Below, one piece after another: positions 18,684 through 27,543 of a DNA stretch of 64,000 bases (position 1 is its first letter; each line of letters begins with the position of its first letter). Origin of the DNA: an uncultured Pelagibacteraceae bacterium (GTDB taxonomy: Bacteria; Pseudomonadota; Alphaproteobacteria; Pelagibacterales; Pelagibacteraceae). A program made the position numbers and the translations under genes. Below the pieces are notes generated by a model. That model was not told where the DNA came from and ran no database searches. It saw nothing but the letters and a program-made list of their open reading frames with translations. Location: contig CACMDZ010000004.1 of NCBI GenBank assembly GCA_902612575.1, positions 1 to 64,000 on the forward strand, written 5' to 3'.

Positions 18684-19681
18684 AAACTTTACAAAATAAT
18701 TTTATCGAAGCAATAGGAAACACTCCTTTATTTAAATTAAAAGCTGCATCAGAAATTACTGGTTGTAATATTTATGGAAAAGCAGAGTACCTTAATCCAG
18801 GAGGCTCTGTAAAAGATAGAGCAGCTTTAGCTTTGATAAGAGACGCTGAAGAAAAAAAACTAATTTCAAAAGGAGGAATAATTGTTGAGGGGACTGCTGG
18901 CAATACTGGAATTGGTTTATGTCTTTTAGGAAATTCGATTGGTTACAAAACTATAATCGTAATGAATGATAATCAAACACAAGAAAAAAAAGATTTATTA
19001 AGAAGTATAGGTGCTGATTTGAGATTGGTACCACCAAAACCATATAAAGATGAAAATAATTTTGTTAAGTATGCAGGTCGTTTAGCTGAAGAATTAAAAA
19101 GTAGCAATAATCATGGTGTCGTTTGGGCTAACCAATTCGATAATACTGCAAACATGAAAGGGCATTATGAAACTACTGGACCTGAAATATGGGAACAAAC
19201 TGAGGGAAAAGTTGATGGATTTGTTTGTTCTTCTGGAACTGGAGGAACTATTGCTGGAGTTAGTAGTTTTTTAAAAGAAAAGAATAAAAACATTAAAATA
19301 TATTTATCGGATCCAACTGGTTCATCCCTATATAATTACATTGAAAATGGAGAATTAAAGAGTGAAGGTGGCTCGATAACCGAAGGTATTGGATCTAGTA
19401 GAGTTACTGCAAATTTTGCAAAAGCAAATATTGATGGAGCATTTTCAATAAGTGATCATGAGTCTTTACCTGTTTTATTCGATTTAATTGAAAAAGAAGG
19501 TCTTAGTTTAGGTACTAGTTGTGGGGTGAATATAGCTGGAGCTATTAGATTGGGTAAACTTTTAGGTCCTGGTAAAACGATTGTAACAATACTTTGTGAT
19601 AAATCTGATAAATACAACTCAAAGATGTTTAATAAATCTTTTTTAAAAGAAAAAGGCCTTCCCTATCCTCACTGGATATAA
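18680..19681 (+). CDS. cysK: Cysteine synthase
   Basis: [34 protein letters not shown]. Confidence 0.92.
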   Translation: MKTLQNNFIEAIGNTPLFKLKAASEITGCNIYGKAEYLNPGGSVKDRAALALIRDAEEKKLISKGGIIVEGTAGNTGIGLCLLGNSIGYKTIIVMNDNQTQEKKDLLRSIGADLRLVPPKPYKDENNFVKYAGRLAEELKSSNNHGVVWANQFDNTANMKGHYETTGPEIWEQTEGKVDGFVCSSGTGGTIAGVSSFLKEKNKNIKIYLSDPTGSSLYNYIENGELKSEGGSITEGIGSSRVTANFAKANIDGAFSISDHESLPVLFDLIEKEGLSLGTSCGVNIAGAIRLGKLLGPGKTIVTILCDKSDKYNSKMFNKSFLKEKGLPYPHWI

Positions 19682-19766
19682 TCACGCATAGCAGTACTGT
19701 AATAAATTCATTACATTTCTATCTTATAATAAATTCTAATATGTCAATTAATTTAAAGGAGAAACT

Positions 19767-20150
19767 ATGGACGTAAAAGAACAAACTAAAAAAGCATATG
19801 AACTTTTTGGTTCTGGAGATATGGAAACATTTTTTAACGATATGATCGATGATGAAATCGTTTGGACTTTTCCAGGTAAAGAAGGTGTACATCCACTTTC
19901 TGGAGTTCACAAAGGAAAACAAGCTATGATGGCTGCAATGTCTAAAATCCCAGCTACTTGGCCAAATTTCCATTTAAAAGTTTTAGATATGATAAGTGAA
20001 GGAAATAAAGTTTTTGCAAGAGTTCATGCAACTGCAGATAACATGGATACTATGTTTGGTCACTATTTTGAAGTAAGTGATGAGGGAAAAACTAAAGTTA
20101 TGATGACTTTTGATGATACACTTAGCATGTTCAATGCAATGAAGAAGTAA
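19767..20150 (+). CDS. NTF2-like/SnoaL-type small protein
   Basis: KKAYELFGSGDMETFFNDMIDDEIVWTFPG; SD AGGAG. Confidence 0.8.
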   Translation: MDVKEQTKKAYELFGSGDMETFFNDMIDDEIVWTFPGKEGVHPLSGVHKGKQAMMAAMSKIPATWPNFHLKVLDMISEGNKVFARVHATADNMDTMFGHYFEVSDEGKTKVMMTFDDTLSMFNAMKK

Positions 20151-20158
20151 GGAACAAT

Positions 20159-20485
20159 ATGTCAATTTTAGAAAAACTAAATAAAGCAATCATGGAAAAA
20201 GATGGTGCAGCAGCTGGTGAGCTGGTGCACGATGACTACAAAATGTTTTCCCATCTTAAAGGAGAATATGTGCATATGGGTAAGGCAGGTATGGTTGAAG
20301 CCGTAAGTAAAGGGATGATGAGTCCCGCAAAATACAGGATCCTTTTTGAAAATGATGAAATTGGTTTTGATCATTCGTATGTTACTTATCAAGATGGAAA
20401 TACAGAAGCTTTGATGTGCTGTTGGAAGTTTAAAGACGGTAAAATCATTGAATTAGAAACTGGAGCAACAAAAATACCAAAATAA
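20159..20485 (+). CDS. NTF2-like/SnoaL-type small protein
   Basis: MSILEKLNKAIMEKD..ELVHDDYKMF..LETGATKIPK; paralogue of 22977-23297. Confidence 0.8.
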   Translation: MSILEKLNKAIMEKDGAAAGELVHDDYKMFSHLKGEYVHMGKAGMVEAVSKGMMSPAKYRILFENDEIGFDHSYVTYQDGNTEALMCCWKFKDGKIIELETGATKIPK

Positions 20486-20509
20486 CTATAAACTTACAAA
20501 GGAGTTAAT

Positions 20510-20575
20510 ATGGCCAGCATTGAGTTTAAAGCTTTTGATAAAGCATATGAATTTGCTGGGGTCTGGGGGGAATAA
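20510..20575 (+). other. Micro-ORF, 21 aa (leader peptide or gene remnant)
   Basis: AAAGGAGTTAATATG, MASIEFKAFDKAYEFAGVWGE*, stop 1 nt before the next ATG. Confidence 0.45.
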
Positions 20576-20576
20576 A

Positions 20577-20846
20577 ATGGTAAAAATGGTTGGTAACTTT
20601 GAGGTAAAAGACTGGGCTCATTGGAAAAAAATGTTTGATGAACATTCTGGCCCAAGAGAAGCAGCAGGTATTAAAACTATTTACGTTGGAAATGAAATAG
20701 AAAATCCAAATAAAGTACATATTGTGATGGAAACACCAGCAGCAGACACTATGCAAAAATTTATGCAGAGCCCAGAGAATGCTAAAGTAATTGCGGAATC
20801 TGGACATAAACAAGAGACAACAGTAATGAGCGTTTGCTCTGATTAA
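20577..20846 (+). CDS. Small dimeric alpha/beta-barrel-like protein (DUF3764/ABM-like)
   Basis: MVKMVGNFEVKDWAHWKKMFDEHSGPREAAGI...; start corrected from 20520. Confidence 0.7.
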   Translation: MVKMVGNFEVKDWAHWKKMFDEHSGPREAAGIKTIYVGNEIENPNKVHIVMETPAADTMQKFMQSPENAKVIAESGHKQETTVMSVCSD

Positions 20847-20872
20847 ATTAACAAAAAAAAAGGAGATATATT

Positions 20873-21166
20873 ATGTTTGTAAAAATAGAACAAAAACTTT
20901 TAAAAGGTTTTAATTCTTGGAAGGAAATGATGCTTGCAAATAGTGAGAAACTTAAAAAGTATGGAATGACAATAGCTTTTGCAGGTGCAGATAAAGAAGA
21001 TGATAATGCTATGACTGTAGTTATTCATTTTGAATCACCCGAGGGCTTAAAAGGTTTTGGTGGAGATGCAGAACTAACTCAAGCAAGAATAGATTCTGGA
21101 GTAATAATGGACCAATCTAAAATGACCATGATGACTGATGAATCTGTAATGAACCACAAAGGATAA
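20873..21166 (+). CDS. Small alpha/beta-barrel-like protein (DUF3764-like)
   Basis: MFVKIEQKLLKGFNSWKEMMLANSEKLKKYGMTIAFAG; SD AAGGAG. Confidence 0.65.
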   Translation: MFVKIEQKLLKGFNSWKEMMLANSEKLKKYGMTIAFAGADKEDDNAMTVVIHFESPEGLKGFGGDAELTQARIDSGVIMDQSKMTMMTDESVMNHKG

Positions 21167-21171
21167 TTCTA

Positions 21172-21657
21172 ATGATGAAAAAAATATATGTAATTATGTT
21201 TTTTTTAATATTTACAACATCAAGTTTTGCAGATGGTCATAAAGGAAAAATTGATCTTAAAGGTTTTATTGTTGGAGATAACAAATTTCTTACTGATAAC
21301 GAGGGTAACTTTTTAACTTTTACTTACGATGGAGTTGGAGGATTAATGGCAGTCGAAGGTACAACATTCATGGATAATGCTTCACAATATTGCATTGGCG
21401 CAGGTACAATCCCAGGAAAGGGATTTGAAATGGGACACTGTAAAATAAATCAAATGGATGGGGATACTATTTTTACATACTACGAAATTCCACTTGGAGA
21501 CTCAATGAATGGTACATTTAAATGCTTAGGGGGAACAGGAAAATATAAAGGTATAGAATGTAGTGGCGCAACAGGTTACACACAAATTAACTCAGCCCAA
21601 GAAAATAAATTTGCCTCATCAATTTATTTTAAAGGTGGATATTCTTTAATGAAATAA
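21172..21657 (+). CDS. Secreted small protein, possibly AOC-barrel-like
   Basis: Signal peptide KKIYVIMFFLIFTTSSFA; GGTGKYKGIECSGATGY. Confidence 0.65.
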   Translation: MMKKIYVIMFFLIFTTSSFADGHKGKIDLKGFIVGDNKFLTDNEGNFLTFTYDGVGGLMAVEGTTFMDNASQYCIGAGTIPGKGFEMGHCKINQMDGDTIFTYYEIPLGDSMNGTFKCLGGTGKYKGIECSGATGYTQINSAQENKFASSIYFKGGYSLMK

Positions 21658-21710
21658 TTGAATAATCATTAGATTAATTTAAAATACGAAATAAAAAAAA
21701 GGAAAAAAAA

Positions 21711-21998
21711 ATGAAATACTATATGGTAACTCACACTTTTAAATCTAAAGAAATGAAAGACAAATTTAACGAGGTTTTAGGCGGCATGTCCAGAGAAGAT
21801 ATGATTAAATCTTCCACTAGCGATAAAGCTAAATGCCAAATGACATATTACACTCCAGGTGATACTATGACAATGTTTTGTCATTGGATGGCAGAAAGTA
21901 CTGATGCTATTAATGAACAGCTTTCTCAGATGAATGATTTTTTTGAACCTCACCAATTTACTGAGGTTAAAGAAGAAGTTTTCGATTTTAACAAATAG
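21711..21998 (+). CDS. Small hypothetical alpha/beta protein
   Basis: MKYYMVTHTFKSKEMKDKFNEVLGG... Confidence 0.65.
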   Translation: MKYYMVTHTFKSKEMKDKFNEVLGGMSREDMIKSSTSDKAKCQMTYYTPGDTMTMFCHWMAESTDAINEQLSQMNDFFEPHQFTEVKEEVFDFNK

Positions 21999-22007
21999 GA
22001 GGAAAAA

Positions 22008-22298
22008 ATGGAAAAAGAAGTTTTAGTGATCGTAGATTTGAAAGAAGGAAAACTTGAAAAATTTATGGGATGGATGCAATCAGATGAGGGTATGAGTGTA
22101 AGAAAATCAGCAGCTCATCCAGAAAAAACTATAGGAGCAGTAAAGCCAGATAAAAGTGGTGTAATGTTTAAAGTATTTGTTCATAATATGGAAAAAATGA
22201 AAGAACTAGTATCTGGCACACATCCAGTTGCTAAGCCAATTTACGATGAGTGTGTTGAGAAAATGACTGCTTGGGATTTGACTAAAGTTGAAATGTAA
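22008..22298 (+). CDS. Small hypothetical alpha/beta-barrel-like protein
   Basis: MEKEVLVIVDLKEGKLEKFMGWM...; SD TAGGAGG. Confidence 0.65.
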   Translation: MEKEVLVIVDLKEGKLEKFMGWMQSDEGMSVRKSAAHPEKTIGAVKPDKSGVMFKVFVHNMEKMKELVSGTHPVAKPIYDECVEKMTAWDLTKVEM

Positions 22299-22299
22299 T

Positions 22300-22623
22300 A
22301 TGGCAAAATATTATGTAATTGGAAAAGTAAGTAAGGAGCTTTTACATCGAATGCAGAAAGATCCATCAGCTGACAGATTTGCTTCAACAAAAAAAGTTGT
22401 TGAAGCTGTAGGAGGTAAAATGATTAGTTATGAGTGGGTTCGTGGTAGATTTGATGTAATGTGTTGCGTTGAAGGAGACGCTGAAACTGTTGTTGGAATG
22501 AAAGTAGCTTTTTTAAATTCAGGACTTATGGATGAATTAATGATCCATGAGGTAATTGATTATAATAAAGCATTTGGAAAAGCTGCTGATGCAGCTAAAT
22601 CAGTAGTCAAACCCGCAGAATAA
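22300..22623 (+). CDS. GYD-domain-like protein
   Basis: MAKYYVIGKVS...KVVEAVGGKMISYEWVRGRFDVMCCVEGDAETV; start corrected from 22288. Confidence 0.65.
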   Translation: MAKYYVIGKVSKELLHRMQKDPSADRFASTKKVVEAVGGKMISYEWVRGRFDVMCCVEGDAETVVGMKVAFLNSGLMDELMIHEVIDYNKAFGKAADAAKSVVKPAE

Positions 22624-22654
22624 ATTATAATTAATTTATTGAAAGGAGAAGATA

Positions 22655-22942
22655 ATGAGCGCATATCTATTGGCGAATATAACAGTAAATAACCCTGAGA
22701 ATTACAAAGAGTACGTTGAGAAAGTAAAATCCATTGTTGAAAAATTTGATGGAGAGTATTTGGTTAGAGGGGGAGAAATGTCTGTTATAGAAGGTGATTG
22801 GCCTCACAAAAGAAATATTGTTATTAAATTTCCATCTCATGAAAAAGCAATGGAGTGGTACAATTCTGAAGAATATAAACCAATTAGACAAATAAGACAC
22901 GACAATGCTGTGTCAAATTCTATAATTGTTGATGGAGTTTAA
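22655..22942 (+). CDS. DUF1330 family protein
   Basis: NPENYKEYVEKV...FDGEYLVRGG..VIEGDWPHKRNIVIKFPSHEKAMEWYNSEEYKPIRQIR. Confidence 0.9.
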   Translation: MSAYLLANITVNNPENYKEYVEKVKSIVEKFDGEYLVRGGEMSVIEGDWPHKRNIVIKFPSHEKAMEWYNSEEYKPIRQIRHDNAVSNSIIVDGV

Positions 22943-22976
22943 ATATAATAATTTTACAAAAACTAAGGAGATTAAA

Positions 22977-23297
22977 ATGTCAATATTAGAAAAATATAGC
23001 GCGGCTATAAAAGATAAAGATGAAGCAGCAATGAATGAGCTTTTGCATGATGATTTTAAATTTACTATGCATAAATCAGGTAATACTTTAAGCAAATCTG
23101 ATGTGATCAAATGGGCCATGAGTGGAGATATTAAACAGAGAGACACTAGAATTATTTACGAAAATGATGAGGTTGGAGTACATCATGCCTTTGTAACATT
23201 TGACGATGGTAATGTTGAAGCAGTAATGGCAGTTTACAAATATGATAATGGAAAAATCATGAGTTTAGAGACTGGCGCAACTCCTATGCCAAAATAA
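22977..23297 (+). CDS. NTF2-like/SnoaL-type small protein
   Basis: MSILEKYSAAIKDKDEAAMNELLHDDFKF..LETGATPMPK; start corrected from 22926. Confidence 0.8.
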   Translation: MSILEKYSAAIKDKDEAAMNELLHDDFKFTMHKSGNTLSKSDVIKWAMSGDIKQRDTRIIYENDEVGVHHAFVTFDDGNVEAVMAVYKYDNGKIMSLETGATPMPK

Positions 23298-23794
23298 TGA
23301 AAAAGCTTATACTTTTATTTGTTTTAATAGCCTTTAATTCAAATGCAGCGTCAATGAAGATGATTGGATCTAAGGGTGATCCGAATGAAGTAACCAGAGT
23401 AATAGAAGTAAAGATGTATGACAATTATTATGAACCAAGCTCAATTAAAGTGAAAAAAGGTGAAACTGTAAAAATAATTGTAAAAAATTTGGGTGAACTT
23501 GTTCATGAATATAATATTGCTACAAAAGAGATGCATATAAAACATCAGCCTGAAATGGCAAGATTAATAGAACATGATATTTTATTAGGAGATAGTATCG
23601 ATCATGCTAAGATGAAAGAAATGTCTAAAAAAGATCACTCGCTTGGGCATAAACATGCTAATAGCGTGATGTTAGAACCTAGTAAAACTGGAGAGATAAT
23701 TTGGAAATTTTCCAAAGATATAGCTTTAGAAATGGCATGCAATATTCCTGGTCATTACGAAAGTGGAATGGTTGGGCCAATAATTATTGAGTAA
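23297..23794 (+). CDS. Exported cupredoxin
   Basis: Signal peptide; YEPSSIKVKKGETVKIIVKNLGELVHEYNI ... ACNIPGHYESGM (type-1 Cu ligands). Confidence 0.88.
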   Translation: MKKLILLFVLIAFNSNAASMKMIGSKGDPNEVTRVIEVKMYDNYYEPSSIKVKKGETVKIIVKNLGELVHEYNIATKEMHIKHQPEMARLIEHDILLGDSIDHAKMKEMSKKDHSLGHKHANSVMLEPSKTGEIIWKFSKDIALEMACNIPGHYESGMVGPIIIE

Positions 23795-23843
23795 CATCAA
23801 AATTTTGTAGATATTAATTTTAGATAATATTATTCTTTTTTAA

Positions 23844-24179
23844 ATGAGTAATATAACTTCTTACATAATATTAATTATTGCAGTTGCTTTAGGGACTGCT
23901 GCAAATGGATTTGCTAAAGCTGCGAATGGTTTTACAATTTTTTTACCAAGTATTTTTACTGCGATAGCTATAATTGCTTGTATGTACACATTGTCCTTAG
24001 TTATGAAAACTATACCTGTTGGAATAACTTATGCTTCATTTGCTGGATTATGTATAATTGCAACTTCTATAGTTGGAATTTACAAATTTAATCAAATTCC
24101 AGACTTATTTACAATCATTGGTCTAATACTAATCATTTCAGGAGTATTGATTGTAAATTTAGTTGGAAAATCAAGTTAA
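23844..24179 (+). CDS. Small multidrug resistance (SMR)-like membrane protein
   Basis: 111 aa, four TM segments, EmrE-like organisation. Confidence 0.75.
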   Translation: MSNITSYIILIIAVALGTAANGFAKAANGFTIFLPSIFTAIAIIACMYTLSLVMKTIPVGITYASFAGLCIIATSIVGIYKFNQIPDLFTIIGLILIISGVLIVNLVGKSS

Positions 24180-24180
24180 C

Positions 24181-24528
24181 TTATTTAATTTCACTTGGTA
24201 TTTTATGATTGCCATCTTCTTTTAGATCCAAAGAATATTCTTTAACTACACAATCTATATCAAAATCTGAGTATAGATGAGGAAACATGTCTCCAGAAGA
24301 TGATTGTTCCCAAACTAATTTCTGAAGTTTAAGTGCGTCTACTTTTAAAAGTACTAAATTAGGTTGATTTAAATAAAATTTATTAAGTGTCTGTTTTACT
24401 TGATTTATATCAGAAAAATGGATGAAACCGTCCTTTAAATCAAGGGATGTGCCTTTAAAAATTTTATTTTCTTTTGCATCATTCCATTCAGATTTTGTAC
24501 AAATTTTGTAAACAAAATCAAAATTCAT
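24181..24528 (-). CDS. DUF952 family protein
   Basis: YKICTKSEWNDAKENKIFKGTSLDLKDGFIHFSD. Confidence 0.88.
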   Translation of the reverse strand: MNFDFVYKICTKSEWNDAKENKIFKGTSLDLKDGFIHFSDINQVKQTLNKFYLNQPNLVLLKVDALKLQKLVWEQSSSGDMFPHLYSDFDIDCVVKEYSLDLKEDGNHKIPSEIK

Positions 24529-24529
24529 T

Positions 24530-24922
24530 TTATTTTAGAAAATCATCGACTTCTACTTGGTATCCCTCAACTAGTCGATTTGTTTCATTTGCCATTCCAA
24601 CTATTGCAATCATTTCATTTATCATCTCATCAGTGGCACCCTTTTTTTTTGCGGCCAATGTGTGAGATTTAATACAATACTCACAAGCATTTGTTATTGA
24701 TACAGCAACATAAATTAATTCTTTAATCTCTGGCGCTAGAGCTCCTTTTTTCATTACTTGTTGTAGTGATCTCCAAGTCCTTTCTAGCGTTTCTGGACTG
24801 TTAGCCATAGTTTTCCAGAAATTTGGAATTTCAGTAATTTGTCTTGCTTCTTTTATTTCATCAAAAATTTCTTTTACTTTTCCAGATGCTTCTTTATCTG
24901 AAATTTTGTTAAACACTGTCAT
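24530..24922 (-). CDS. AhpD-like/carboxymuconolactone decarboxylase family protein
   Basis: ACEYCIKSHTLAAKKKGAT CxxC motif. Confidence 0.88.
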   Translation of the reverse strand: MTVFNKISDKEASGKVKEIFDEIKEARQITEIPNFWKTMANSPETLERTWRSLQQVMKKGALAPEIKELIYVAVSITNACEYCIKSHTLAAKKKGATDEMINEMIAIVGMANETNRLVEGYQVEVDDFLK

Positions 24923-24934
24923 AATTTTCTCCTT

Positions 24935-26617
24935 TTAGTTATAAATTGACTCAATTTTTGGCATTAATTTTAATAGTTCCTTTGTATAATTATGTTTAGG
25001 ATTTTTAAACAATTCCTCTGTTTCAGAAACCTCACATAATTTTCCATCTTTAAGTACAGCTATTTTATCACACATTTGTCTAACTACAGGTAAATCGTGG
25101 CTGATAAACAAAATAGTTAAATTTAATTGTTCTTGTAAATCTTTTAATAAGTTTAAGATTTGAGCCTGAATACTAACATCAAGGGCTGAGGTTGGTTCAT
25201 CACAAACAAGAAGTCTAGGCTGTGTGGCTAATGCTCTTGCAATTGATATTCTTTGTCTTTGACCACCAGAAAACTCATGAGGGTATCTTATTGCAGATTG
25301 TTGACTTAATTCTACAGACTCTAATAAATCGTAAATATAATTATCTAAATCCATAGATTTTATATTTGGGTTATGAAGTTTAATTGGTTCTGCAATAATT
25401 TCTTTTACTTTGAGTCTACCATTTAAAGAGGAAAATGGGTCTTGAAAGATCATCTGAATTTGTCTTCTAAATTTTAACAAATCTTTATTTTTTTTGATCT
25501 TAGTAACATTTACATTATCAAAAAATATATCCCCAGAACTTGGTTTAAATAAATTCACAACCATTTTTGCTATAGTTGTTTTACCACTACCACTCTCACC
25601 AACTAGACCAAATGATTTACCTTCCTTAATATCAAAAGAAACATCATCTACTGCCATTACTGAATTTTTTGTATTTTCAGTGAAAAAACTATCATCGAAA
25701 GATTTACTCAAATTTTGGATTTTAACTAAGTTTTGATCTACAATACTTTTTTTAGACCATCTGTTTAATATTTTGATATTATTATTTTGATTATTTAAAT
25801 TCTCTTTTTCAATAATTGTAAACCTTGATATTTTTTTATTTGTTGGTGGTACTGAGCTAACTAGACTTTTTGTATATTTTTCTTTTGGTTCTACTAAAAC
25901 TTGCTTTGTTGGGCCAATCTCCACCAGGTCTCCATTTTTCATTACAGCTACTCTATCTGTAGTTTCTGCAATTACACCCATATCATGTGTTATGAGTATG
26001 ACAGCTAAATTTCTCTCCCTAGTTAACTTTTTTATTAATTCAAGAATTTGGGATTGTATTGAAACATCCAGTGCTGTAGTAGGTTCATCTGCAATTAATA
26101 ATTCTGGCTCACAACACAAAGCTAGAGAAATAACAACTCTTTGTCTCATACCTCCAGAAAATTGATGAGGATAATTGCTAAATCTTTTTTTTGCTTCTTT
26201 TATACCTACCTCTGTCAATAGATTGATTGCTTTGTTTTTTGCTGCATCTGTACTTATATTTAAATGAGTTTGTATTGTTTCAATGAGTTGTTCTCCTACA
26301 GTAAGAATTGGATTTAAAGAAGTTTGTGGATCTTGAAATATCAATCCTATTTTTTTTCCTCTGTATTGAACTATAGTTTCTGGATTTTCACTGATATTTG
26401 TTTCACCCATAAATATTGACCCGCTTGAAATTTTACCTGGCTCATCAATCAAGTTTACTATAGCGTTAGCTACGGTACTTTTTCCCGAACCAGACTCGCC
26501 AACTATTCCAACTATTTCACCTTTATTAATATCTATATTTATGTTTTTGGCAGCATTTACTGTTTCTTTCCTCATTTTATAGTCAATGCTTAAGTTATTT
26601 ATTTTTAGAAACGTCAT
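24935..26617 (-). CDS. Dipeptide/oligopeptide ABC transporter, fused double ATPase (DppD-DppF type)
   Basis: Two Walker A (GESGSGKST, GESGSGKTT) and two signature motifs. Confidence 0.94.
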   Translation of the reverse strand: MTFLKINNLSIDYKMRKETVNAAKNINIDINKGEIVGIVGESGSGKSTVANAIVNLIDEPGKISSGSIFMGETNISENPETIVQYRGKKIGLIFQDPQTSLNPILTVGEQLIETIQTHLNISTDAAKNKAINLLTEVGIKEAKKRFSNYPHQFSGGMRQRVVISLALCCEPELLIADEPTTALDVSIQSQILELIKKLTRERNLAVILITHDMGVIAETTDRVAVMKNGDLVEIGPTKQVLVEPKEKYTKSLVSSVPPTNKKISRFTIIEKENLNNQNNNIKILNRWSKKSIVDQNLVKIQNLSKSFDDSFFTENTKNSVMAVDDVSFDIKEGKSFGLVGESGSGKTTIAKMVVNLFKPSSGDIFFDNVNVTKIKKNKDLLKFRRQIQMIFQDPFSSLNGRLKVKEIIAEPIKLHNPNIKSMDLDNYIYDLLESVELSQQSAIRYPHEFSGGQRQRISIARALATQPRLLVCDEPTSALDVSIQAQILNLLKDLQEQLNLTILFISHDLPVVRQMCDKIAVLKDGKLCEVSETEELFKNPKHNYTKELLKLMPKIESIYN

Positions 26618-27543
26618 TTTTTAAGCTTTGGATTAAGTGTGTCTCTCATCCAATCTCCTAATAAATTAATTGAGAACGCAAGAATAACTAAGAATATTGC
26701 TGGAAAAAAAGTTATCCACCACTCACCTGAAAATAAAAAGTCATTTCCTAATCTAATTAATGTACCTAATGATGGTGTTGTTGGAGGAACTCCAACTCCT
26801 AAAAAACTCAATGTTGACTCAGCTATTATTGCAAGTGCCAGACCAATAGTTCCTATAACTAAAACAGGTCTCATAATATTTGGTAAAATATGTTTGAACA
26901 TTATCAGTAAATTTGAAACTCCTATAATGGATGAAGCTGAAACATAATCTTTATTTTTTTCTACTAAAGTTGCAGCACGAGAAACTCTTGCAAATTGAGG
27001 CCATTCTGAAATTCCTATAGCAAAAATTAAAACATAAATTGCCATCTCATCGTGCATTTCTCTTGAAATGATACCTCTTGCAATACCATCTACTAGTAAG
27101 GCCATCAATATACTAGGTACAGTCAACTGCACATCAGTTAATCTCATAACTATCATTTCATATTTTCCACCAAAGTATCCTGCAGTTAGACCTAGTGAGA
27201 CACCTAAAATTAGACTAAAAATAATTGCAGAAAATCCAACTATTAATGAAATTCGTGAACCATAAAGTATTGTGGAAAGCATATCTCTTCCTTGTCCATC
27301 AGTACCTAAAATAAATTTTGCCATACCTTCATCAGTCCATGATGGAGGTGTGAATGCTTCCATTAATGATAGAGATGCTGGATCGAATGGATTATGTGGG
27401 GTAACAAATTCAACAAAAAAAGAGCAAAAGAAAATTATTAACAATATTATTGAAGATACGATTGCAGTAGGAGATTTTATAAAACTGAAATAAATATCAC
27501 TATCTTTGAATTTTTCCCAAGCATTTAATGTTCTATTATCCAC
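26614..27543 (-). CDS. Peptide ABC transporter permease (DppC-like)
   Basis: BPD permease, EAA loop; GTDGQGRDMLSTILYGSRISL. Confidence 0.93.
   Translation of the reverse strand: MDNRTLNAWEKFKDSDIYFSFIKSPTAIVSSIILLIIFFCSFFVEFVTPHNPFDPASLSLMEAFTPPSWTDEGMAKFILGTDGQGRDMLSTILYGSRISLIVGFSAIIFSLILGVSLGLTAGYFGGKYEMIVMRLTDVQLTVPSILMALLVDGIARGIISREMHDEMAIYVLIFAIGISEWPQFARVSRAATLVEKNKDYVSASSIIGVSNLLIMFKHILPNIMRPVLVIGTIGLALAIIAESTLSFLGVGVPPTTPSLGTLIRLGNDFLFSGEWWITFFPAIFLVILAFSINLLGDWMRDTLNPKLKK

Noticed and set aside
19740-19776. MSINLKEKLWT* upstream mini-ORF
   Set aside because: Overlaps the SD of the next gene and has no SD of its own; likely chance.
19719-20813. Minus-strand ORFs opposite the small-protein cluster (19719-19973, 19983-20189, 20177-20392, 20526-20813)
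   Set aside because: Rich in Phe, His, Cys as expected for antisense of Lys/Glu/Met-rich genes; sense ORFs have SD sites and homologies.
22667-23146. Minus-strand ORFs opposite DUF1330 and SnoaL-like genes
   Set aside because: Antisense shadows.
24935-26617. Double-ATPase fusion as a novelty
   Set aside because: DppD-DppF fusions are common in peptide/nickel-type ABC systems.
26639-27493. Plus-strand ORFs opposite the peptide permease
   Set aside because: Antisense shadows of DppC-like coding sequence.
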